Source of the DNA: JAIVGV01 sp035295985
GTDB taxonomy: Bacteria; Acidobacteriota; Blastocatellia; Pyrinomonadales; Pyrinomonadaceae
NCBI GenBank assembly: GCA_035295985.1
Contig: DATHBT010000054.1
Span: 1 to 18,313, forward strand
DNA length: 18,313 bases
Reading direction: 5' to 3'
A program made the translations under genes and the position numbers. Shown here piece by piece: positions 6,973 to 13,471 of this stretch. The notes under the pieces are model-generated. The model had not been told where the DNA came from. It did no database searches and saw nothing but the letters and a program-made list of their open reading frames with translations. Position 1 is the stretch's first letter. Each line of letters begins with the position of its first letter.

Positions 6973-7398
6973 TCAGCCCGCGAGGAACTGAGTTTGAATG
7001 AACCCCCAGACGACGACGGCCATCCCGCCGATCTCGCCGGCGATGAGCGCGTACATGAACCAGGTGGTCGTGAAGTTGCGCTCGGCGAAGATGTTCTCCG
7101 TGTCGTCGCGCAGGCCGTGTGCCGTGTAGCCGGAGACGGTGAGCGCGAAGAAGAAGAGCGGGACGCCGGCCGCCGCGAGCTGCACGCGCTCCGTGTAGGG
7201 GCTGTACTTCAGAAGCTCCGCGATGACGAGCGAGGCGAAGCTGTAGAGCAGCGCGGCGCGGTGCGCGATGTCCACGTAAACGGGCGCGCGGTGCGCGGGG
7301 CTGCGCATGACGGCCCGATACTTGACGACCCCGAGCAGCATCCCCCAGAGCAGGAACAGTCCCGACGCCGCGAGGCTGATCTTGGCGGCTAAACTCAC
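6973..7398 (-). CDS. four-helix integral membrane protein of unknown function
   Basis: About 141 residues with four predicted membrane helices, at roughly 4-26 (ISLAASGLFLLWGMLLGVV), 47-66 (ALLYSFASLVIAELL), 76-96 (LAAAGVPLFFFALTVSGY) and 112-138 (TTTWFMYALIAGEIGGMAVVVWGF). The loop after helix 1 is basic (KYRAVMRSPAHRAP), and a His occurs at the start of helix 2 and the end of helix 3. The layout loosely recalls small four-helix membrane proteins such as hydroxylaminobenzene mutases, but I see no diagnostic match. Two GTG starts follow each other (7401 and 7398). I take 7398 because GGGAGG then stands four bases upstream, against one base for 7401. It lies 31 bases downstream of the transporter gene. 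Confidence 0.72.
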   Translation of the reverse strand: MSLAAKISLAASGLFLLWGMLLGVVKYRAVMRSPAHRAPVYVDIAHRAALLYSFASLVIAELLKYSPYTERVQLAAAGVPLFFFALTVSGYTAHGLRDDTENIFAERNFTTTWFMYALIAGEIGGMAVVVWGFIQTQFLAG

Positions 7399-7429
7399 CA
7401 CACCTCCCGGCGCAATTCACGCGCGCCGC

Positions 7430-8950
7430 TCAACGTAGGAACGGCACGAGCAGTTTGACGAGCGCGACGATGACTATGACGCCGACGATGTCGAGCAGCA
7501 ACCCGTAGCGGATCATGCGCGGGAGCGGGACGTAGCCCGAGCCGTACACGATGGCGTTGCAGGGCGTCGAAACGGGCAGCATGAAGCCGAGGCTCGCGCC
7601 CATCGTCGCGCCGAGCGCGGGTTCGAGCGGGTCTGCGCCAGCCGCGTGGGCGATGGCTATCACGACGGGCACGACCATGTTGGCCGAGGCCGTGTTCGAT
7701 GTCGCCTCCGAGGTGAGCGTCGCGACGAGCGTCGAGGCGAAGAGCAGCCCCAAGCCGGAGCCGATGGGTAGGTACGAGGTCAGCCCGCGTCCGATGGCCT
7801 CGGCCAGCCCCGTCTGGAACGAGAGCACGCCGAGCGCGAAGCCGCCGCCGTAGAGCAGGACGACGCCCCAGTCGATCTTCACAGCCTCGTCCCACGTGAT
7901 CGCGCGCTCGCCCCGCCTGTCGCCCGGCAGCAGGAAGAGCAGCGACGCCCCGACGACCGCCGCCACGGCCTCTGGCACGCTCCGGTTGATCGACTGGTAC
8001 GACGCGCTCTGGTCGCCCGCGACGAGCGCGACCACGCCGGGCACGACCCACAGCGCCACCGTCGCGAGGAATGCGATGAGCGTCGATTTCTGCCCGCGCG
8101 TCCACGCGCCCAGACGCTCGCGCTCGCGCCGGAGCATCACGTCGCTGCCCTCGATCTCGCGCACGCCCGCCTTGCACAGAGCGTTCAGGTAGAAGCCGAG
8201 CCAGAGGTAGAGGATTACGACGACGGGGACGCCGATCATCGCCCACTTGAAGAAGGGGAACTCGACGCCTGTGAGCTGGCGGATGAAGCCGAGGCCGATG
8301 ACGTTGGGCGGCGTGCCGATGGGCGTGGCGAGTCCGCCGATTGATGCGGCGAAGGCCGTCATCAGCATCAGCCCCGTCGCGTAACGCCGGTTGATGGGTT
8401 GCCCGCCTTCGCGCTCGCTGTCGAAGAGGAACGCGAGGATCGCCATGCCGATGGCGAACATCATCGCGGTCGTGGCGGTGTTTGATATCCACGCCGAGAG
8501 GAAGGCCGTCACCGCGCCGAAGGCGAAGAGTATCCGGCCGGGCCGCGCGCCGATGAAGCGGAGCGAAAGCACCCCGAAGGCGAGCCGCCGGTCGAGGCGG
8601 TGGAGGAAGATGGCGCGCGCGATGATGAACGAGCCGATGAAGAGGAACATCAGCGGGTCGGCGAACGGCGCGAAGGCGTCGCGCGCGGGGGCGACTCTCA
8701 GCACGACGCAGGCCGCCGCGCCGAGCAGCGCCGTCGCCGGCAGGGGCAGCGCCTCCGTCACCCACAGCACGACGACCGCCGCCATCACCGCGGCGAGGCG
8801 GTGCGCCTCGGGCTTTAAGCCCGGCAGCGGCAGCAGCAGCAGCGCGACGAAGACGGCGGGCGCGAGGACGAAGCCGGCCGCGCGGCGCGCGCGCTCGAAA
8901 CGCGCCTCGCCCTCCGTTATCCGCTCGACCGGCAGCGGGGTTGCTTCCAT
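7430..8950 (-). CDS. DASS-family sodium/dicarboxylate (anion) symporter, SLC13-like
   Basis: A 506-residue inner membrane transporter with about 11-12 hydrophobic segments, predicted to bring in C4-dicarboxylates or related anions with Na+. The two family Ser-Asn-Thr motifs are present: SNTAT (156-160) and TSNTASAN (417-424). The paired hairpin motifs GTPPNVIGLG (212-221) and STPCNAIVYGSGY (461-473) are also visible and build the Na+ and substrate sites. Residues 1-22 are charged and cytoplasmic. Length is normal. I chose ATG 8950 (the frame is open to 9046) because TAGAAT ends only eight bases upstream, a -35-like box precedes it, and there is no Shine-Dalgarno, which together suggest a leaderless mRNA. 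It is the first gene of a cluster with the four-helix protein and the SnoaL-like protein. Sulfate or phosphate as substrate is possible but less likely. Confidence 0.92.
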   Translation of the reverse strand: MEATPLPVERITEGEARFERARRAAGFVLAPAVFVALLLLPLPGLKPEAHRLAAVMAAVVVLWVTEALPLPATALLGAAACVVLRVAPARDAFAPFADPLMFLFIGSFIIARAIFLHRLDRRLAFGVLSLRFIGARPGRILFAFGAVTAFLSAWISNTATTAMMFAIGMAILAFLFDSEREGGQPINRRYATGLMLMTAFAASIGGLATPIGTPPNVIGLGFIRQLTGVEFPFFKWAMIGVPVVVILYLWLGFYLNALCKAGVREIEGSDVMLRRERERLGAWTRGQKSTLIAFLATVALWVVPGVVALVAGDQSASYQSINRSVPEAVAAVVGASLLFLLPGDRRGERAITWDEAVKIDWGVVLLYGGGFALGVLSFQTGLAEAIGRGLTSYLPIGSGLGLLFASTLVATLTSEATSNTASANMVVPVVIAIAHAAGADPLEPALGATMGASLGFMLPVSTPCNAIVYGSGYVPLPRMIRYGLLLDIVGVIVIVALVKLLVPFLR

Positions 8951-8958
8951 GCACGGAG

Positions 8959-8988
8959 ATTCTAATTGAGCGCGCCCGAAGCGTCGAA
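8959..8988 (-). promoter_or_regulatory. predicted promoter of the DASS transporter cluster (leaderless)
   Basis: On the minus strand, TTCGAC (8988-8983) is followed by an 18-base spacer and TAGAAT (8964-8959). Only eight bases separate the -10 box from the ATG at 8950, so transcription would start on or next to the start codon. This agrees with the lack of a ribosome binding site. The divergent gene starts at 9132. Confidence 0.5.
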
Positions 8989-9131
8989 CGAATTTCGGCT
9001 CGGTGGGCGGCCGAAGACAGCGGAAATAGCCCCGGCGCGGCCGCAATTATCGGGCAACCGGACACGCCCGGACTCATCTAATTCTTCTCCCTCACGAAAC
9101 GGATAAACAATTAAGGAGCTTGGAGATTCGC

Positions 9132-9512
9132 ATGAGAAAACTGATCCTCGCAGTCGCCGTCTGCCTCTCTTTCGTCGCCGTCCCTGCGACGGCCCAGAAC
9201 AACTCTGAGATACCGAACCGCGGCGTCGCGCCGAAGACCGACGGCGGACTCGGCCGCCTCGACCTGCGCGTGTTCGACTCCGAGGGCCGCCCCGTCCGCG
9301 GCGCTCAGGCCAAGCTGACCTCGCAGCGCGGCGGCGGCTTCCTCTGCGAGACCTGGAACACGACGGACGCGCGCGGCGTGGCCGTGCTCCCGCCGCTCAA
9401 AGTCGGCTCGCTCAAGCTCTCAATCAAGGCCCCCGGCTTCCGCGCCCAGACGCTCACGCTCTCGCCCTCCGACCTCGGCCGGCCGGTGCAAGTGACGCTC
9501 GCCCGCTCGTAA
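9132..9512 (+). CDS. small secreted protein with a carboxypeptidase-regulatory-like beta-sandwich
   Basis: A 126-residue exported protein. Residues 1-22 are a signal peptide (MRKLILAVAVCLSFVAVPATAQ, cleaved after ATA or TAQ). The mature part is one transthyretin-like carboxypeptidase-regulatory domain (~40-124): LDLRVFDSEGRPVRGAQAKLTS ... TTDARGVAVLPPLKVGSLKLSIKAPGF, with the usual D-x-x-G-x-x-x-L turn and a final GF before the last strand. It is probably a periplasmic or surface binding or structural domain without catalysis. ATG 9132 was chosen over the TTG at 9120 because GGAG stands six bases upstream and the signal then begins with a basic residue. It is transcribed divergently from the transporter and ends in a strong hairpin at 9532-9577. 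It shares its domain type with the lipoprotein at 4162-4989. Confidence 0.83.
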   Translation: MRKLILAVAVCLSFVAVPATAQNNSEIPNRGVAPKTDGGLGRLDLRVFDSEGRPVRGAQAKLTSQRGGGFLCETWNTTDARGVAVLPPLKVGSLKLSIKAPGFRAQTLTLSPSDLGRPVQVTLARS

Positions 9513-9531
9513 CTGCCACACCAGACAGATC

Positions 9532-9577
9532 AAGCCCGCGCCGTTGGGAGCCGTCACAGGCTTCGCGGCGCGGGCTT
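9532..9577 (+). terminator. hairpin terminator after the small secreted protein gene
   Basis: AAGCCCGCGCCG (9532-9543) pairs perfectly with CGGCGCGGGCTT (9566-9577), giving a 12-bp stem with a 22-base loop. The loop can form an inner AGCC/GGCT stem. ATGTTTT follows on the plus strand, giving a short T-run. It lies 19 bases after the stop and between two convergent genes, so it could serve both. Confidence 0.65.
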
Positions 9578-9624
9578 ATGTTTTCCCGCCGGGCTTTCAG
9601 GAGCGACGCGCGGGCGCGCGCGCG

Positions 9625-10332
9625 TCACTCGGCGTACTCGTCGGAGCCTTGCACCCAGATGAAGGATTGCAGGTCGATCATGTCGCGGGGCTTCAACTCG
9701 CGCTGATCGCGGCGGATTTTCGCGGCGAAATCGAGCAGGCTTTTGTAAGTCTCCCAGTTGGGCCGGGAGCGGTAGTCGAACTTGTAGCCGTACTCGCCGG
9801 CGGCGGCGCGCGTGACCAACGGCTTGAGGAAGATGTGTCGGTCGGGCTGCGCGATGAAGCCGAAGACGGTGACGAGCGGCCACGTCAACACGCGCGTCTG
9901 CCGACGGGGGAGCGAAGCGACCACTTCGCACCAGCGGGCGAAGCGGCGCTCATCCGGGCCTGCGCCGTGGAGGAAGTCGTACAGCCCTTCGGCGAAGGCG
10001 CGCGCGCCGGCCTCCGACTTGACCGCGTCGCGCAGGGCCATCTTCTCGAACGAGAAGATCATGCTGTGGCGCGACTGCTGCTCGACGCGCACGGCGCGCG
10101 CCGCCGCCTCAGAAAACTCGCCGCGCCTGAGCAGCCGGCGGAACTCCTCGCGGCCGAGTCTTTCCTCCCAGCGCTCGTGCGTCTCCCACTTGTACTCGCG
10201 CTCCCACGCGACGTAGGTCTCGTCGCGGAAGCCGCCGGGGAAGAAGCGCAGGAACTTGCGGCGGCAGCGCAGCGCGCCCGCGGAGAGTTCGCCCGCCTTC
10301 CGCGCCCGCCCGGCCGCGCCCGCCTTCGTCAT
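9625..10332 (-). CDS. conserved-looking protein of unknown function, coupled to the sigma-54 regulator
   Basis: A 235-residue soluble protein without signal peptide or membrane helix. The first ~30 residues are basic and Ala-rich. The middle is helical and charged (ETYVAWEREYKWETHERWEERLG, then FSEAAARAVRVEQQSRHSMIFSFEKMALRDAV). The last third contains patterned motifs that look conserved (PDRHIFLKPLVTRAAAGEYGYKFDYRSRPNWETY and DMIDLQSFIWVQGSDEY). I do not recognise the family and assign no function. The ATG at 10332 begins two bases after the stop of the response regulator gene. Its ribosome binding site would lie in the end of that gene, so the two are one transcript and it may be a partner or effector of that regulator. 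The frame runs open further upstream, but that part lies inside the regulator gene. Confidence 0.75.
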   Translation of the reverse strand: MTKAGAAGRARKAGELSAGALRCRRKFLRFFPGGFRDETYVAWEREYKWETHERWEERLGREEFRRLLRRGEFSEAAARAVRVEQQSRHSMIFSFEKMALRDAVKSEAGARAFAEGLYDFLHGAGPDERRFARWCEVVASLPRRQTRVLTWPLVTVFGFIAQPDRHIFLKPLVTRAAAGEYGYKFDYRSRPNWETYKSLLDFAAKIRRDQRELKPRDMIDLQSFIWVQGSDEYAE

Positions 10333-10334
10333 GC

Positions 10335-11765
10335 TCACAGCCTTAAGCCCCCCGTGCCGCGCTCGGTGCGGAGCTGGATGTTGTAGGTCTTGATCTTCGA
10401 GTTGAGCGTGGTGGCGTTCATCCCCAGCAGGCGGGCGGCGCGCGACTGGTGGCCGCCCGTCTGTTCGAGCGCGCGGCGGATGAGATCGATCTCGAAGCGG
10501 CGCACCTCGTCGTAGAAGTCGAGGCCGCGCGAGACGTCGATCCCCGCGGCTCCGGGGCTGGTCGCGGCGCCGAGCGAGCGCTGCGGGTCGGCGATCTCGA
10601 CGGGCAGGCACTCGCGCGTGATCTCGTCGCCGGGCGCGATGACGACCGCGCGCTCGATGACGTTCTCAAGCTCCCGGACGTTGCCCGGCCAAGTGTAGGC
10701 TTCGAGCAGCGCGAGCACTTCGGGCGCGGGCTGCTCGGAGATGTGCCGCCCGTTCTCCTCGTTGTATTTTCTGATGAAATGCTGCGCGAGCGCGACGATG
10801 TCCTCGCGCCGGTCGCGCAGGGGCGGCAGCTCAATCGGCACGACGGCCAGCCGGTAGTAGAGGTCTTCGCGGAACATCCCCTGGCGCACCGCGTCCTTGA
10901 GATCGACGTTCGTCGCCGCGATGATGCGCACGTCAACGCGGCGCGGCTGCGTGTCGCCCAGGGGGATGAACTCGCGCTCCTGTATGACGCGCAGCAGCCG
11001 CGCCTGCGTCTCCGGCGGCAGGTCGCCGATCTCGTCGAGGAAGATCGAGCCGCCGTCGGCGACTTCAAACAACCCCTTCTTCGCCGCGACCGCGCCGGTG
11101 AACGCGCCGCGCGTGTGCCCGAACAGCTCCGACTCCAGAAGCTCGGAAGGGATGTTAGACGAGTTGACCGTGACGAAGGGCTTTCCGCTGCGCGGGCTTT
11201 GCTCGTGGATGGCCTTGGCGACTAACTCCTTGCCCGTGCCCGACTCGCCGGTGATGAGCACGGTCGAGCGCGCGGGCGCGACCTGATCGACCAAGCGGAA
11301 GATGGCCTGCATCCGCTCGGAGCGGCCGACGATGTCGCCGCGGTTGACGCTGCGCGACATCGCGCGCCGCAAGGTCTGGCGCTCCTCTTCCTTCCGCCTC
11401 CGCTTGATGCCGGCCGCGACCGTCGAGACGATCTGCTCGTTCTGGAAAGGCTTGCGGACGCAGTTGAACGCGCCGCGCTCCCACGCGGCGACGGCCGTGT
11501 CGAACGTGGCGTAGGCCGTGATCATCACGACGACGGCCTCGGGGTCGGCCTTCAGGATTTCGTCGAGCGCGCGCAGGCCGCCCATGCCCGGCATCGAAAC
11601 GTCGAGCAGGACGAGGTCGTAAGGCCGCCGGCCGTAAGCCTCCAAGCCCTCCTCGCCCGTCCTCGCCAGATCGACGCGGTAGCCCTCCGCGGAGAGCAGC
11701 GTCTCCAAAACGTCGCGCATGATCTCCTCGTCGTCCACGACGAGGATCGCTCCCTTCTTCGCCAT
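10335..11765 (-). CDS. NtrC-family sigma-54-dependent response regulator
   Basis: A 476-residue transcription activator with three domains. The receiver domain (~5-120) has acidic residues 11-12, phosphoacceptor Asp55 (LVLLDVSMPG), Thr83 and Lys105. The AAA+ domain (~145-375) has Walker A GESGTGKE (173-180), the sigma-54-contacting GAFTGA loop (220-225), Walker B IFLDEIGD (241-248), the ATN sensor (284-286) and an arginine-containing DLYYRL. The C-terminal Fis-type helix-turn-helix (~425-462) has the pattern RRALEQTGGHQSRAARLLGMNATTL. On phosphorylation by a histidine kinase it would oligomerise and activate RNA polymerase carrying sigma-54. No kinase gene is in the window, so its partner is unknown. 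ATG 11765 has no Shine-Dalgarno and sits seven bases downstream of a -10-like box, suggesting a leaderless mRNA. Domain lengths are normal and all key residues are present. Confidence 0.96.
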   Translation of the reverse strand: MAKKGAILVVDDEEIMRDVLETLLSAEGYRVDLARTGEEGLEAYGRRPYDLVLLDVSMPGMGGLRALDEILKADPEAVVVMITAYATFDTAVAAWERGAFNCVRKPFQNEQIVSTVAAGIKRRRKEEERQTLRRAMSRSVNRGDIVGRSERMQAIFRLVDQVAPARSTVLITGESGTGKELVAKAIHEQSPRSGKPFVTVNSSNIPSELLESELFGHTRGAFTGAVAAKKGLFEVADGGSIFLDEIGDLPPETQARLLRVIQEREFIPLGDTQPRRVDVRIIAATNVDLKDAVRQGMFREDLYYRLAVVPIELPPLRDRREDIVALAQHFIRKYNEENGRHISEQPAPEVLALLEAYTWPGNVRELENVIERAVVIAPGDEITRECLPVEIADPQRSLGAATSPGAAGIDVSRGLDFYDEVRRFEIDLIRRALEQTGGHQSRAARLLGMNATTLNSKIKTYNIQLRTERGTGGLRL

Positions 11766-11772
11766 GAGGGCA

Positions 11773-11802
11773 ATTAAAACAGTGACGAGTAAACCGTGAC
11801 AA
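11773..11802 (-). promoter_or_regulatory. predicted promoter of the response regulator gene (leaderless)
   Basis: On the minus strand, TTGTCA (11802-11797) is followed by an 18-base spacer and TTTAAT (11778-11773), or by 17 bases and TTTTAA. Seven bases separate the -10 box from ATG 11765. The -35 box falls in a repeat-like stretch (GTGACGAG and GTGACAAG at about 11783-11803), so mobile-repeat sequence may have supplied part of the promoter. Confidence 0.55.
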
Positions 11803-11810
11803 GTGGCAGG

Positions 11811-11899
11811 AGAAGTCCCGCGAATCGTGAATCGTAAATCGTGAGGGGATAAAACCAGTTCTTCTTACTCACGATTTACGATTCACGATTCACACTTCT
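11811..11899 (-). repeat. arm-variable hairpin element, copy 2 (24-bp arms)
   Basis: The segment lies between the patatin stop (11900-11902) and the regulator promoter. It has a perfect 24-bp inverted repeat: 11822-11845 against 11868-11891, built from iterated GAATCGT-type units. The loop is 22 bases (11846-11867). Read on the minus strand the loop has GAAGA followed by GGTTTTA, as in the element at 5358-5432. The patatin TAG is followed directly by AGAAGTG, the same seven bases that follow the stop next to copy 1. AGAAGT also stands inverted at the other end (11811-11816). No U-run follows either arm, so a role in mRNA 3' end protection is as likely as termination. Confidence 0.75.
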
Positions 11900-13471
11900 C
11901 TAGAAGGGGCTTGAGGTGAGGATGTTGCGGGCGTAAACGTCCCAGAGCTTGCCCATGAAGAGCGCGCCGAAGCGCGAGAGCGCGGCGGCCCGGTCGGAGA
12001 GCGTCGGGCCTTCGGCGCGGAAGGTCGTGAGCTGCCGCAGGAAGTCGAAGAAGTGGATGATGATGATGCCGGAGGCCAAGACCATCCCCTCGTACTTCGC
12101 CGGGTCTCGCTTCGCGGCTTCCTCCTCCTCCGCCGAGACGTGCCCGCGCAGGATGCGCGTGTAGAGCGTCGTCGTGTCCTTCCACGCGTCGAAGCCGGGG
12201 TCGTCGTAAACGTCCTTGAAGCCGCTCAGAGTGAGCGGCCGGCCCTCGCCGTCGCGGAAGAAGAGGCGGTAGAGCATCCACTTGCGCGCGGGGTCGGCGT
12301 CGTCCACTAAGAGGTTGAACCGCGCCCGCTCCACCTCCCTCTGCCCGCCGAGTGCGTCGCTTTTGACGTAGCCCTTCACGTCGTCCGTGTCGTGGCCGGG
12401 GTCTTTGACGAAGCGGTTGACGCCGTCCACCGTAATCGTCAGGCGGAACATGACGGACGTGCCGCTCTCCTTGCCGAGCCTCGCGCCGCGCTCGAAGTCC
12501 ATCTCGCCGAAGGTCATGAAGCCCTTCATCTCCTCCGTGAATGAGACCTTCGTCCGCGCCTCGTGAACATCGACGGGGAACTCGCCGGGGTGGGGCTTCA
12601 GGGGGATGCCGCGCTCCTCGCACCACCGGCGGGCCTGCTGGACGCCGAGATTGACGGCCTCGGCGAGTCGATCCTGGCTGAGGTTGATGAGGTAGTGGAG
12701 CGGGACTTCGGCCTTGAGTTCATAGACCTCGATGTGGCGGCCGAACTCGCCCTGGCCGCCCGAGGCGACTGCCCCGTTGTTCTCGGCGATGCGCTTGAGG
12801 ATCGCGCGGTAGTGGCCGACGGCGCTCGTCTCGATGATCTGGAAGTAGGTGGCGACGAAGCCGGGCCGCCACTCGTCCTTGTCGCTCACAGTCCAGATGA
12901 CCCAGACCTCGTCGGCCCCGCGGCGGATCGCCTCCTCGATGTTGGCGTCCGTCATATAGACGGCGTCGATGTACGTCTCGCCGTTGAGGCGCACGGGCGG
13001 GAACCACATCGGCAGCGAGACGCAGGCGCAGAGCATGTCCTCCGACATGTCCTTCGGCTCGACGACCTGATTCTCCTTGCGGGAGAAGTTGAAGACGTTG
13101 AAGGTGGCGTCGAGTCGGCTGGCGCGAATCTTCCCCCAGTCAAGGCCCCACCCCGTAAAGACGTGGCGGCGGTAGTTGTCGAGCGTGAACAGCGACTCGG
13201 CGTAGAGCAACTTGGGCAGCTCCGATCCGTTGAAGGAGATGCCGGCGCGCGGGTCGGTGTTGCGCCAGTTGTCGGCGATCTCCAGCCCCGACATCCCCTG
13301 GCAGACCATCGCCAGGTTGAGCGTGCCGCCGCTGGCCGCGTCCACGTGGTCGAACTTCAGCCCCGCCTCGTCGAGCCAGACCTGCAGGACGCCGGCCTGG
13401 AAGGAGACCTTGACGCCGCCGCCCGCGAGGATCAGCGACCGCTTCTTGCCGTCGTTCGGGTTGGCACTCAT
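11900..13471 (-). CDS. patatin-like phospholipase with an extra C-terminal domain
   Basis: A 523-residue protein. Residues 12-300 form a patatin domain: oxyanion-hole loop LAGGGVKVSF (15-24), nucleophile elbow DAASGG with Ser47, and the Asp169 segment YIDAVYMTDANIEEAI, which ends the patatin core. Both motifs deviate from the canonical GxSxG and DGG/A (first Gly of the elbow is Ala; Asp-Ala-Val replaces Asp-Gly-Gly), though Ser and Asp are kept, so activity is possible. Residues ~315-505 form a second domain (EEMKGFMTFGEMDFERGARLG ... MFRLTITVDGVNRFVKDP ... DALGG ... MLYRLFFRDGEGRPLTLSGFKDV ... DFLRQLTTF). From memory, this domain is found fused to GMC oxidoreductases and alpha/beta hydrolases in other bacteria. 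The ATG overlaps the GMC gene's stop (TAATG), with AAAGGAG ten bases upstream, so the two are translationally coupled. Likely substrate: a lipid ester. Confidence 0.85.
   Translation of the reverse strand: MSANPNDGKKRSLILAGGGVKVSFQAGVLQVWLDEAGLKFDHVDAASGGTLNLAMVCQGMSGLEIADNWRNTDPRAGISFNGSELPKLLYAESLFTLDNYRRHVFTGWGLDWGKIRASRLDATFNVFNFSRKENQVVEPKDMSEDMLCACVSLPMWFPPVRLNGETYIDAVYMTDANIEEAIRRGADEVWVIWTVSDKDEWRPGFVATYFQIIETSAVGHYRAILKRIAENNGAVASGGQGEFGRHIEVYELKAEVPLHYLINLSQDRLAEAVNLGVQQARRWCEERGIPLKPHPGEFPVDVHEARTKVSFTEEMKGFMTFGEMDFERGARLGKESGTSVMFRLTITVDGVNRFVKDPGHDTDDVKGYVKSDALGGQREVERARFNLLVDDADPARKWMLYRLFFRDGEGRPLTLSGFKDVYDDPGFDAWKDTTTLYTRILRGHVSAEEEEAAKRDPAKYEGMVLASGIIIIHFFDFLRQLTTFRAEGPTLSDRAAALSRFGALFMGKLWDVYARNILTSSPF

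Noticed and set aside
6965..7420. N-terminal extension of the SnoaL-like protein
   Set aside because: It overlaps the four-helix membrane protein gene in another frame. A strong ribosome binding site precedes ATG 6964, and the SnoaL domain begins there.
9544..9565. The 22-base loop of the terminator at 9532-9577 as a third member of the hairpin family
   Set aside because: The loop length matches, but neither the GAAGA/GGTTTTA core nor the AGAAGTG boundary is present and the arms are not iterated, so the equal length is probably chance.
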